Assembly: GCA_000729835.1 (NCBI GenBank)
Contig: JFHB01000023.1
Span: 62,001-126,000, forward strand
Origin: Atkinsonella hypoxylon
Lineage: Eukaryota; Ascomycota; Sordariomycetes; Hypocreales; Clavicipitaceae
Reading direction: 5' to 3'
DNA: 64,000 nt
Shown piece by piece: positions 25,391-36,577 of this stretch (position 1 is the first letter of the stretch; every line of letters begins with the position of its first letter). Both the position numbers and the translations under genes were made by a program. Under the pieces are notes generated by a model. It did no database searches. It was not told the DNA's origin and saw only the letters and a program-made list of their open reading frames with translations.

Positions 25391-26241
25391 ATGGAACAAG
25401 AGCAGACCGCTCAGTCAGAACGTCCCGCGGCTCCCAGGGCCAACGATACGCAGGTCCGGCAAGAAGCTGGCGCTAGTTCAGAGACACAGCAAACAGCAAT
25501 TCTGCCTTCCACCAAAGTGGCTGCCCTCTGCGGCGTGTGCGAACAGACACAGTCTAGATACAAATGTCCAAGATGCTATCTGCCCTAGTATGTGCCTTTG
25601 ATATGGAACTCAATTTCCCTAGCTCCATTTCCTGATCGGTTCTAAACCCTAAAAAAAAAATTAAAAAAAAATACCTTCCTTTTACTACCCGATAGCACGG
25701 CAATTGACAATTCCAAAGCTGCTCAGTAGCTTGCAACAAGATGCATAAAGAAAACCACCCGCCAGACGAATCAAAAGCAGTTTCGGAACCAAAAGCACCG
25801 ACATTTCCAAGCGACAGCAAGGCGAAACCCCTTTCCTATGATCCTTTGAATCCCTTCCGCGTGCTCGATACGTCAGACAAGCTGCAGTATCTATTTCACA
25901 AGTATCCGAGACTACCGGAGCAGTTGCTAGCAATCGATGCGGCAACGCAGCCACCGGAAGAAGCTCCGGACAAGAGGATTCCCGCCTCTCTGATGCGAGG
26001 CGTGGCAAAAAAAGACATATGGAATCACGATATTGGCATCAAGAATGGAAAGGAGGCACTGCGCAAGGCTCGGAAAGCCGATGGCGAGGATGGCGATGCC
26101 ATCCGAGAGTATTCAGAGCTCATATTGCATCTGATAAATAGTCAGGATGCAAACGGCCAAGCAATAACCGCGCTGCAGCAACAGTTGGCTCAGGAAGATA
26201 GCAAGTTAATTGAGCGATTAATGGCTCAGGAAAGACGATGA
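25391..26241 (+). CDS. HIT-type zinc finger protein (Hit1/ZNHIT3-like)
   Basis: Exons 25391-25587 and 25719-26241 join in frame to 239 residues. The splice completes the zinc finger: TA from exon 1 plus C from exon 2 makes the tyrosine of LPYCSVAC. The finger has Cys47, Cys50, Cys59, Cys62, Cys67, Cys71, His75 and His79 in the spacing of zf-HIT domains. The family member yeast Hit1 (human ZNHIT3) acts in assembly of box C/D snoRNPs together with Rsa1/NUFIP, in the nucleus. The rest includes SLMRGVAKKDIWNHDIGIKN and a C-terminal helix rich in Gln and Glu. Open frame upstream of 25391 in this phase begins only with GTG, so ATG 25391 is the start. The intron contains A-rich tracts. The finger identity is firm; the Hit1 role is by resemblance. 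Confidence 0.86.
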
Positions 26242-26448
26242 AAAAAAAAAAAAGAAGTCACGGCTGCTACCGCAGTGGATGAAAAAGAAAGATATTCTGC
26301 ATCTAACGATTATTGTATTTTAGTGTACTAACTAAGCGCTATTCCTGACCCTAAGAAGGGTCATATGAATATCAAGGTTCATGCCAATGCTTCATGCTTC
26401 AAGGGGTATGGCTTCCCTCTATGCCAATATTTCTTGTGGATCTCACAG

Positions 26449-27663
26449 CTAACGTTTAAATCGTGAAAAGAAGCCACTGAGCGGAGATTTGGGCGGGACA
26501 TCGTGCGCGGCTGTCTCTTCTGGCGGCGTCGGCAGCTTGTCATCTTTGCTGTGCCTACCAAAGCTTCCCAGTCGGCCTCTCAATTTCCATCTGGTTTCGG
26601 GCTTTCGTAACTCATGGTGCGGGAGGCTTGATTGGGTGGCTGCATTAGCTGCTGCTAGCTCGTCGCTTTGAGTCCAGTCGACTCGATGATCATCTGGATT
26701 GCCGAAGAATTCTGATTTTTCTGAGGAAAGGAAGGCAGCAACCAACTCGAATGGCTCCACAACATGCGTTTCCAACCGTCCCAATAGGTTTCCGGTACTC
26801 ATTCTCCTTGTATTTTTCGCACCAACACCTGCAGTTCCGCCAGGTTGCGCTTCACTTGGCAGTGAGTGACATAGCCTATGATGTTGTAGACTCATGTCTG
26901 GTTCGCCTGTGCTGGGAAAGCTTGGCGCATTGATGGGGTTTCGTTCATAGTGAGGCTCGCACATACTCTGTGCCCTTCTCAAAGCCCTGGTCATCTCACA
27001 AGGAGCGGCGTCGGGGAAGTTTCCTTTTGCCGCCCGGCTTCCACTTGGACCGTCGAGATTGACCTTCATCACCTGCCTGAACAACGTATGTATAGGGCTT
27101 TTCTCGGTGTGTTTCTCAACAGTGGTTGTTCGGGCGAACTGAGACGCAGCCACTTGGGGTATGTGTCGATATCGGGCCTTGGCCTCACGCTCATCTTCGC
27201 CAGCCTGCGCACTTGGTGCATCAGACTTTTTGGGTCCTCGGTAATTCGATTTCTCTCGGGATAATGTATCTTTATAAGGTGATGACCGGTCCGGCTCGGT
27301 AGCAGGTCCACGTTTAGAGTCGGTGCGACCTACACCGTGACGAAGCTTTGGATCATCGCTTCGTATCGGATGACTTTGGAGGAGATGTTGCCTCAATTTG
27401 CTTGCTTCGGCCCTCGCACGTCTCCTGCGCTCTGATTGTACCTTCTGCTCTGCAAGGACAATATAGAGCCGTCTTGACAACTCCTGGGAATCTACTGGTT
27501 GAGACTGTGCCGGTCGAGATGGCTGCTCGGAAGGTCCCTTTACGCCCTTTTGTTTGGCCCTGACAGGCATGTGGTGGTCAGTTGGGTATTTCATATTAAC
27601 GAGCATCCTGAGAGCAGGTTTCTGGACAACAAGGTGCTGCAAAGTGATGTCTGATTCGAACAT
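26449..27663 (-). CDS. Unrecognised basic, low-complexity protein, 404 residues
   Basis: One uninterrupted minus-strand frame from ATG 27663 (or ATG 27594, 23 codons later) to TAG at 26449. The same frame is open further 5' but without an ATG. The sequence is rich in Arg, Lys, Ser, Pro and Glu. A short charged helix with QSERRRRARAEASKLRQHLL lies near residues 80-100. The middle is probably disordered, and the end is WKLRGRLGSFGRHSKDD followed by PKSPLSGFFSRFKR. No enzyme motif, membrane segment or signal peptide is visible. Its length without stops and its charged helix argue for a real gene. It is tail to tail with the HIT-finger gene, 207 bp apart. Confidence 0.6.
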   Translation of the reverse strand: MFESDITLQHLVVQKPALRMLVNMKYPTDHHMPVRAKQKGVKGPSEQPSRPAQSQPVDSQELSRRLYIVLAEQKVQSERRRRARAEASKLRQHLLQSHPIRSDDPKLRHGVGRTDSKRGPATEPDRSSPYKDTLSREKSNYRGPKKSDAPSAQAGEDEREAKARYRHIPQVAASQFARTTTVEKHTEKSPIHTLFRQVMKVNLDGPSGSRAAKGNFPDAAPCEMTRALRRAQSMCEPHYERNPINAPSFPSTGEPDMSLQHHRLCHSLPSEAQPGGTAGVGAKNTRRMSTGNLLGRLETHVVEPFELVAAFLSSEKSEFFGNPDDHRVDWTQSDELAAANAATQSSLPHHELRKPETRWKLRGRLGSFGRHSKDDKLPTPPEETAAHDVPPKSPLSGFFSRFKR

Positions 27664-28135
27664 GTATGAATAAATGTGTAGAAAGTGTACGGGAAGCAAA
27701 TGAAACGAAATAAAGCGAAGTGAAGTGAAACTAGAGATAATTATGGAAGCCGATGCCGGTTGGATACCAGTAGCGTTCGTGAAAGAGTCTTGCACAACGT
27801 ACGAGCGTGACGCAGACAGATGTGCAAGAGGGGTGGACTTATACTCGACAACGATGGAAAAGAGCCGAGATCGAGCTCGCCTGCCGATGCTCGTCCAAGA
27901 AAAGCTTGTCGATCTAGTTCGTCCAGTAGGTTTCCATCACCTGAATGCATATGCAAGTTCGGCCTAGTTGTCCTGCGCTCAGACTAAGTCAGGTGCAGCC
28001 GGAACTGGCATAGGTGACAGAAAGAGACACCCAGTTGTCGCTCCGCACGTAATTCGACCTGTTATTGACCCGGGGCTTTTTTCTTTTTTTTTTTTGGTTG
28101 GGCGGGGGGGGAAGGGGGGGTTTTAAAAAAAAATC

Positions 28136-28160
28136 TTATTATTATTATTATTATTATTAT
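28136..28160. repeat. TTA trinucleotide repeat
   Basis: About eight TTA units, preceded at 28080-28130 by T, G and A homopolymer runs. Confidence 0.9.
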
Positions 28161-28397
28161 CCCCCCGAGGGTCTCATATACGTGAATCACACATGCCATA
28201 CAATCTCGAATGGCGCTCGAAAGGGAGGGGTAGGCGGGAAAACAGAAGAACAAGGAACGGTACTAAACTAAAAACGTCACTCTGGTGTTCTGGTGAAAGT
28301 GCCGTGAGATTTGCGATGATCCGTGAATGGGCAAACGAACGAACTACAAGGGCCGAGGAGTCGACGATTGGGGTGGGGCATGCTCATGTGGTAGTTC

Positions 28398-28451
28398 TGC
28401 CTGCGTTGCCTGCGGTGCCTGCGGTGTCTGCGGTGCCTGCGGTGCCTGCGG
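28398..28451. repeat. TGCCTGCGG 9-bp minisatellite
   Basis: Six tandem units of TGCCTGCGG with two single-base variants. Confidence 0.9.
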
Positions 28452-28776
28452 ATTTTCTACAATGCTAATTAACTAACTGTAACCTCGTCTATTCCGTAGG
28501 TGGGGGACCATGCAAGGAGGCCAGCGAGTGGCCTGGGTCCCCCATGAGGACTATCACGCGACCAAGCGGGCAATGTATGACGGCGGGGCCAGGTGCCAGG
28601 TGCCAGAAGGCGAAGTTGAATTTGATTTCTGACTCGTGAGACATCCCCAGACCGTTAATTTCTCAGGGATGCGAAGAATGGGTAGTTAGTTATAAGAGAG
28701 GCTAAAGCGACCTCTTGTGCCATTGAGAAATATCGCTGCTGGCCATTTTGGTGCACTGGTCGCAGGAGAGTGTTGC

Positions 28777-28802
28777 GATGGATGGATGGATGGATGGATG
28801 GG
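28777..28802. repeat. GATG tetranucleotide repeat
   Basis: About six GATG units in tandem. Confidence 0.9.
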
Positions 28803-29004
28803 GCGAGGAAGAGGAGAAAGCTGACATGGCCGAATTCAAGGAGAATGGGCGTGCTGTAACTAGCGTGGCATTTGGTCTGGGGAGGGAAAAGAAAGAAAGA
28901 AAGTAAAGCAAATAAAGAGCACTTGAGGACGGCAGACACAGACAGACTGCAGCATGCAGCACCTGCTCAGTGTCGCTTAGTTTCGAGTGAAGCCACAGCT
29001 AACT

Positions 29005-29040
29005 AACTACCTAGGTACCTAGGTACCTAACCTAGGTAGA
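29005..29040. repeat. Cluster of CCTAGGTA palindromes
   Basis: Three overlapping or adjacent copies of the CCTAGGTA core lie within 36 bp. This is the densest cluster of this dispersed motif in the window. Confidence 0.8.
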
Positions 29041-29486
29041 TGCCGAACCGGGTTGGCCGATTGAGGTCCGCTAGCCGTGCAGAAGTGGGGTCAGGTGACC
29101 TGTTGGCTCCGCGCTTTCGGACTGTGTACGGAGCGAGGGGGGCCCACATCGGCACGAGTCACGAGGGGGGGGGGGTTTTTACCCTCCAGTCAGTGAGGAC
29201 GACACGCCGGCTAAACAAGGTAGGTTAACGAGGTGGTGATGAGGCTAGCAGCCGCTAACATGAGGCCTTGGGATATCCTCGATCGTCTGGCGGGAAGATG
29301 TGCGAGAAAGAAAACACGCTATAGTTGTGACGTACCCCTCTATGCAACTGATACAAGTACCTTCATTTAGTGGATACTCATTTCCGCTCAGCGCCTCGCG
29401 GCGCCGAAATCCGAGAATGGCCCAATTGCCAGGAGGTCAAATGAGATAGATTCCCAGGCCATGTTGGCGGCAGGCGCTGCAGAGTG

Positions 29487-29525
29487 GGTGAGTGAGTGAG
29501 TGAGTGAGTGAGTGAGTGAGTGAGT
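29487..29525. repeat. GTGA tetranucleotide repeat
   Basis: Nine to ten GTGA/GAGT units in tandem. Confidence 0.9.
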
Positions 29526-31718
29526 ATGCACTTTTTATCCCGCTGCGGATCTTACGGCGTCACATCGGCGTTGCTTTTTTTTTTTTTAGGTGTGTGTTTT
29601 CTGATAGGTTGTAATTTTTTTTTTTTTTTTCCCTTGCCGAAACTATCTGGTTCGCTGCCGTTCCCGTACCGTCACTGCGACTTCCCGATCTTTTCATCTA
29701 TGTGTTGAAAATCCGGAGTTTAGGGCAGGGCACTTTTCGGGATAGGTGCTGGCCCATGAAGCCTAGTCAGCAGAAGAACTACTATAGGAACTACTATAGA
29801 AGCTATTACGCAAAAAAAAAAAAAAAAAAAGTGTCATTGGGCCCCGGGGGAAAACCTGGTGCTCAGTGTACAACCGTTCTGGTATGGCCGCCAATAAAGC
29901 AGTGGAACCATGAATTCATCGCCGTCAAGATGTTTGCTTTCTTGTCGTCTTTCCTCTCTCCCCAGCATCTCTTGCCGACTTTCCAACCGACTTTCGCCTT
30001 GTGCACCTTCGCTGGCTACACAGGCTACACAGAAATGGGCTCCAAGCGCTCTCGGTCAGTTTCAGCGGTCAGTGCCTGGCGCTTAGGAATCTTACAATGC
30101 ACATTTCGAGTCTACCTGCAAGCGTCAGGCAATGCTTGCATCACAAAAGAAGTGACGGGAGGAAAGTTTGTCGGGCCTAGGATCCGTGGCGCGAACTGTA
30201 CGACTGTACGACTGTTTTTCCTTTTTTTTTTTCCCCTTTTCTTTACCGGGTATGCTCCGTAGCTGGTCTCATTGGGCGAAGAAGAGAGACAGCGTCCCGT
30301 CCCGGGATGCATGTAACAGGTCATAATGGAGTTGTTGGTGTGTTTAAGAGGGCACATACTGTAGTCCATCCAATAACTACTGACAGAGTAGCATAGGCGA
30401 ATTGCCCTCGCCCACTAACTCACTCGTAGGTGACCCTTGAACTTCTCCCTTCTCTCTTCATACGAGGATGGCTTTCAGCCCTAATCCGATATAATCCAGC
30501 AATCCTCATGCTTCTCACGTTCGAAAGTCATCACTCGCTGGCAAAGCCTGAAACAAATTGTCTTAGTGCCGCTCTGTGGCGTACATAGGTGGAGAGCCCT
30601 CTCGACTTGATCAAGCCAAGAGCTAGCAACACGTTAAAGAACATCAAGCTCAGGTACCTCAGGTACCTCGACAAATATCAGTTCACCATCCACGCAGTCA
30701 GTATTTTTCCTTTCCTTCAGTACGGCAGTCCGTATGAAAATTGGCAAGACACCTGCTGATGATTCTGAGATCTCCTACTGCTCGAATACCGATGGGCCAC
30801 AGAAGTCCTGTGAGACATGATCGGCAAGTGGCACATGTAGTGTGGACCAGCGAGAAGACAATCCGCTATACGGCAACTTGATCACCTTTCTCATTCCAGG
30901 GGATGGGAGGAAGAAACCTGGCCTAGACGCAGACAAGATGGCGTATAGGCTTGGATTCGGCAGACGACCTTTCTTCTTTCCCCCGCTTTGCCCCGCGAAT
31001 CATAGATGTAACTTGAAGTTATCCCATCACGGCATTTAGAAATGCTAAAACCATTCGTGTGTCTTTGCACCTGGCTTCAGCAGTGACGAAATGGCAAGCT
31101 GACTGCGTGCCTTCGGCAGTGACGAGGTAAGCATCTGGGTCGCCGGACCATGTGAGGCACCTCTGGACACATACCGCAGCCATAAATAAGATGTCCTTGC
31201 CGTATCTTTCTGGAGACGGCAAGGCCCAGGTAAGGCCCTGATATTAGGGTCGGCTCCAATCGAGCACTTCGCGATGGGAGGTACTTCTTCTACAATACTT
31301 GCTACGCTTTCACATCAGTACGCTGATGCCAGCCATATTTATCGGCATCTTAGGCGCCAGACAAGCTCGGAATAAGCTTCTCTTGAAGCTGGTTTAAGTT
31401 AAAGTCGACACTACCTTACGCCAGTCTTCACTTGGGTAAAAGATTCCACTATTCTTCTCCTCTGGGCTTAGTTGGTGCGTGGAAAAGTGGGCCAGAACGA
31501 GATACTCGGTGTCCAATCAGATGAGGCTGTGAAAAGAGATCGTTGCAGCCCCACCAGTCTTGAACCAGTACAGTAATTCGTGACCCAGTTGCTGCTGCCC
31601 TGCTAAAGGGATAACCGGGATTCGGAAGCGACAGCCGGATCTCCAGATTCGACCAAGCGCAGATGGTTTGCCTTTCAATGAAACAAAATGATAAAAAGGA
31701 TAACTTTACAAACCGCGC

Positions 31719-31749
31719 TTGCTGAGCTTTGCTGAGCTTTGCTGAGCTG
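31719..31749. repeat. GCTGAGCTTT tandem repeat
   Basis: Three 10-bp units in tandem, the last ending GCTGAGCTG. Confidence 0.8.
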
Positions 31750-32282
31750 TAGGAGGAAAACGAGGACCGTCAGTAAAAGTTCGTCGTAGTAGTCACTTGA
31801 GAGCCAGCTAGCCCGGCAACTGTTTTGTCTGCAACTTCGTCGCGGTGCTAACTAACTACCATGTAACTACATGTCATGTTAAAGCGACATGTAACATGGT
31901 TAGAAGTTTTTGCGTGCTCGCGCGGCATTCATGCTTCGCAAAGGGTTCCTCTGTCATTCCTTGGCTGTCCTGTCCCAATGAGATCTAGGCCGATGTATCA
32001 GCGGTTCGTCGTCATCCGCATTAACTGTTCATCTCCCACCTTTGTCCCCCTTCCCACGCCCATCAAAATCCCTCGAACTTCCAACTCTAGGCAATTAATT
32101 GCTCGATGTTTCAGACGACTTCAGGTGTCCAATTCCGACCTGCGGTATCGCGATTCGCCATCCCCGCGGCTGCGCAGTCCATCTTCTCGCAGAGCCTTCC
32201 ATCATATGCAATTGGCGGTAGCATGCTATTACATTCTATTGTTGCGGCATCCACCACCGTCCTCCCAGTTGTGCCTTGTGAA

Positions 32283-35200
32283 GGCATCGACGACTGTCCA
32301 CAAGCTACAGTCCCCCACCTCACGGGCTTTCGCCCGAACACGCCTCAAACGTCGACCATCACGAAGTAACTAAGCAGCATCTCATCAATTGAATTGGATC
32401 GAGAGTCATACAAGCCATATCCCTTCGCCACTAACCGTCTTGACAGGGAGTGGATTCTGGTAAGTGGCTCTTCCAGGCCCTTGTTAGCTAGTGTGTCCGT
32501 GGCTGTTGACTTGACCCCCTCCTCCCTCCTCCCTCCTCCCTCTTCCTAACTCAAGACTCAAGGCCGCTCGTCGTCTCCAAACACCTGCCTGCCCAGCTAG
32601 GCATACAATGCCGCCTGTTGTCTGGATATCACCACCCTACATCCCCGTTTGTCTGACAACTGTTGTGTGTCACGCTTCCGCTTTTCCTGTCCTCTTCATG
32701 TGATCGGTGTCCTCATCATCGCGCCGATAGCGCAGGTTCTAACCGCGACCGCAGTAGTAACAAGGGTCAGAGGGCTACGGACAGCCCCGTGTCGCTATCA
32801 GAAGGCGCATCTGTCGTGAGAAACTCCAGCACCGCTACGACAAACAAGACGGCTTTGGGACATTTCCAGCACCGGCCGGCAACGTCGGTCCACGGCTTGC
32901 GCACAACTCGACCAAGACGAATCCCCTCAGTAGCGTTTACTCGCCTAGCTCAAACTTCATTGAGCTGACTGCTGCTTCAAGCCCATCCAAAGTCCTTCCC
33001 CCCCGGGGTCAGACCCGGAGCTCAAGGCTGTCGCGATTCCTTCGTGACCATTGTCGACAATCTTTTCTTCCCCATCGTTTCGATCCTGCCAACGGCATCA
33101 ACACAGGGCGTGAGGTGTCCGATGATAGTGTCTTGGTCAAGCCACAGCACGACAGCGATGATAACAACAAGACTCAACGTTGGCCACCTCCCCGTCGAGA
33201 GTCGTTGACTATTGGACCTGCGCAGTTACTGGGTAAGAAGCTATCAGATATCCTGCCTGCGCATGCCCCGCCCGAGCGCGCCCTTTGGCCCTTGGCATGG
33301 TGTATCTGGGAGTGTCAGAGATCATTCATCATTGACGAATGCCCTTCGAGTCTTGGAATGGATAATTAGCTAACCCGTGTGTTTCCTGTTCTCGCAGCCG
33401 CATCCCATCACCCCACGATGGACAGCTACAACATTGCCATCATCGGTGCCAATGACGTTGGCAAATCGACCTTTATTCAACGAGCTCTAAACTTGTCTCG
33501 ACCTCCCACCACATACTTGTCTAGTGATCGCATAGTGGTCGACGACACGACGCACGTAGTCACTCTCCTCGAGCTAGATCTAGAACATTTCGAGCTTGGC
33601 CCGCCCCAGCCCATACAATGGCCGAAACAGATCAATGATACTATCATCCCCCGAATTGACGCTGCTCTGGTTCTGTATGATGTTACGTCCAGAGAGTCAA
33701 TTCGTCAAATTCCACATTTGGTTGGTAGGTGCAAGCTCTCTTCAATGTAGTCAACATCACTGGGCGAGTCTCGACTTGCTTAATGTGTGCGACATATATA
33801 GTTCAGACGGATGGCTGGAAATTTTAAAAGCAACAGGATCAAAACAGAGGTACGGGATTTACTGACCTGCCGGAATGATAGATGCCCTTACCATCTCGGG
33901 ACTTCCTGTTGTGTTGGGTGCTTGCAAATGTGACAATCTCGAAGATGACTGGGAAGTAAATGCCGACGAGCTAGTTAAACTTCACTTCTTCAAACCGTGC
34001 CTTGATCAGTACAAAATCACAACTGACAGATCAGAAGTCACACAAGTCTGTCTGCATGGCGTCGTACGTGCTGCCATTATGCATAGACGTGGTACGTCAC
34101 ACAAGCATAGGCCGTCCTTCAGAAACACTATTAACTGTGCCGCACTTCTTTAAACCATCTAGATGAGAATGGCCTTGAGACGGTTTCCAGAAGACGGGCA
34201 CAATCTGCTGTTAATCTTGAAGCTCCAGAGCCGCCAGGCGGACGACCATTGAGCCAGCACAGCAAGCACAGCCGAGCAAGCTCAGATTTTTCGATCCTGC
34301 GGGCATTTTCAAACCAACCACAAAGCGACAATCACCGAGCGCAGGTCTCCAAAAGCCCTCGGTCAGGTAAGTCAGAAGCGTCTGCATGCAGAGTGCGAGT
34401 CTGGCATTACTAGGATTCCATTCTGATCATGAATTGCAACAGGCTTCCGCAGCAATAAACGCTCCAATGACTCTTGTCTTGAAGCTGATGGGTCCGATTC
34501 TGAATCCTACGGATACTCAGACGATATTCCGCTTCTTCAGCGCGAAGACTCCGTAATTGAAAAGCCCAAAGTTACTGGTGTCACTTTCGAAGAGCTAGTA
34601 GATAGATTGCTTGCGCCGCGACTCTCGAGAGCAGATAACAACTTTTCGGACATTTTTCTTTGTCTATATCGCGAATTTTCTGCTCCAGGCGAGCTCTTCT
34701 CGGCAATACTGGTGAGGTTGGACAAAGTACGAGACGACGAAACCGCACATTATCTCACAAAAACAGCAACGCAACTTCGGATAATTGAAGTTGTTGCGAA
34801 ATGGGTTTCTCTATATCCGGGCGACTTTGCACGATCCACCACACGGCGCAATCTCGAGGACTTTATCACACACCTTTCAACAGAACCAATCTTCGCCAGT
34901 GCCGCTCAACAAATGCGCCGCAATCTGCATCTGAACGTTATCGAAGACGACGATACTGGCTGGGCCAATTCGGATAATTCTCTGGACGATGTTGCTAGCA
35001 AGATTTTGTCCAAGGAAATGAATGAGCTGTCCTCGAGCATCAGCGCTCTTCAGTTTGACGGGGAGTTTGAAATTACAGCTGTTGGCTCTGGCCACTCCTC
35101 TGTGGACAGAGGAAGCCGGATGGGCAACTCGTTCCAGTTCAACTCCTATGAGGAATATGAGAGAGAGGCAATGTTGTTGGAGCCATCAGAGCATTTGCCA

Positions 35201-36063
35201 ATGAACAAATTCCGGTATCATATATTCATGGACATCTCCGACGACGACATAGCCGAAGAGCTCACACGCATTGATTGGATCATGTTCTCTTCAATTCGAG
35301 TCCGTGATTTCGTCCGCCACGTGAGCTTGTCCCTGGCGCAAAAGGATAAATGCAAGAGCTTACAGAATGTCAATCGCATGATCAACCATTTCAACCACAT
35401 TGCAAAATGGGTAGCCAACATGATCTTACTGCGAGACAAAGCTAAGCACAGGGCACAAATGCTGGAAAAGTTCATGCTCATCGCACTAAAACTTCGCCAG
35501 CTGAACAATTACAACGGCCTAGCAGCTGTGCTTGCAGGGATTAATGGAACCGCCATCCACCGGTTAGCCCAGACTCGCGCTCTCGTGCCCGCAGAAGTGC
35601 AAAAACGGTTCGCAAGGCTCGTCATTCTGATGGGAACGCAGAAGAGCCATTTCGCGTACAGGCTAGCATGGGGGAATTCGCCCCTGCCACGAATACCGTT
35701 CATACCCCTGCACCGAAGGGATCTTGTTTCAGCGGAAGAAGGCAGCAAGACTTTTGTCGGGCCCGGCGATGATCGCATCAACTGGAAGAAATTTGAAGTC
35801 CTGGGCGAGGTTCTGCTACCGATAATGAAGAGTCAAGGGACGGCGTATCCAAATTTAGCCAAGCACGACACGGCTAGGGACCTCATTCTGGGCTGTCGCA
35901 TGCCCATGGATGACGAGGTAAGCATCGAGTTCCATGAAGACGTCATGAAAATGGTGTTGACGGTTTATTATAGGAAATCTATCAACGAAGTGTTCAAGTG
36001 GAAAGTAGTTCTTCAGGGCCTATAGAGCCAAGCAAGAAGAAGTTCCCATGGTTTGCCATATAA
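32283..36063 (+). CDS. RasGEF with an N-terminal Ras-like domain; 5' end unresolved
   Basis: The catalytic part would exchange GDP for GTP on a Ras-family GTPase at a membrane. Firm exons are 33398-33724, 33882-34091, 34163-34366, 34443-35917 and 35974-36063; from the Met at 33418 they give 761 residues. Residues 10-18 are a P-loop (GANDVGKST). A Ras-like fold follows, but its later motifs are degenerate. A RasGEF N-terminal domain lies around residues 285-400 and the catalytic domain around 500-740, with IDWIMFSSI, NHFNHIAKWVANMIL and KFEVLGEVLLPIM. The last intron ends in TTATTATAG and leads to EEIYQRSVQVE. Coding continues 5': exon ...-33232 joins in frame through GTAAGA/CTCGCAG and has no Met. 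Candidate earlier exons are about 32283-32365, 32447-32459 and 32736-33232, but the last seems to change frame internally near 32870-32890. No start codon could be fixed. Confidence 0.85.
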
Positions 36064-36577
36064 GCCTGCGGGCTAGGAGTTCAGGAAAGCATGACGAGGC
36101 AGCAACGGTCAGCGAGTTGGATAGAAAAATTTATTTTGTGAAGATAATTCGCACGGCCTCGGGCAGGTCATTTGCTTGTTACGCTTCTTGCTTGTTGTAA
36201 CCATGATTCAAGGAATTTGGTTGATTTGTCTTCAAGGACGCTGTGATTTCTTGTCCTTTACTCTCGACCGTCAAAAATTTAATACTTTAGTCTGATTCAA
36301 GAAATTTGGTGTATCTGTCTTCGAAGACGCTGTGATTTCTTGCCAGTCTGTTCATCAGTGCAGTTTTCTAGCAGCGAGCCTTAGCGGCGTTTGGCTTCTG
36401 TGAGTCTCTAGCTTTGCTTATTGACTCGCTCTTTCCTAGACGGACATCGATCACACCTTTGTGTGAAGTAAGGAAGGCGCGGCATTTCTGGACAAAGAAG
36501 CACGACTTGAGAAACAAGGGTGGCTGCCAGCATTTTTCTCTGTCTAGGACGCCCTGAAACTCTTTTTTTGTTAATGC
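36064..36577. other. Intergenic region between two plus-strand genes
   Basis: Holds the RasGEF 3' UTR and the promoter of the next gene. Its only visible structure is a diverged direct repeat at 36204-36253 and 36293-36344. Confidence 0.55.
36204..36344. repeat. Diverged 50-bp direct repeat
   Basis: Copy 1 (36204-36253) and copy 2 (36293-36344) both begin TGATTCAAG and end in a shared GACGCTGTGATTTCTTG, with about 85% identity by eye and about 40 bp between them. Confidence 0.8.

Larger units (their letters stand above)
27664..32282. other. 4.6-kb region with no convincing gene, rich in microsatellites
   Basis: The first part is the upstream region of the 26.4-27.7 kb gene. The rest holds homopolymers, short tandem repeats and scattered CCTAGGTA motifs, with no open frame that has splice support or family resemblance. 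The last part, after about 31860, may contain the first exon of the RasGEF gene, whose start codon I could not fix. Confidence 0.5.

Noticed and set aside
32106..32459. Resemblance to the start of a HapX-type bZIP (TKEWIL)
   Set aside because: Reading from ATG 32106 through the intron gives TITKEWIL, like the KEWVL motif before a bZIP domain, but no basic region follows in any frame. It is probably coincidence, and another phase fits the RasGEF gene better.
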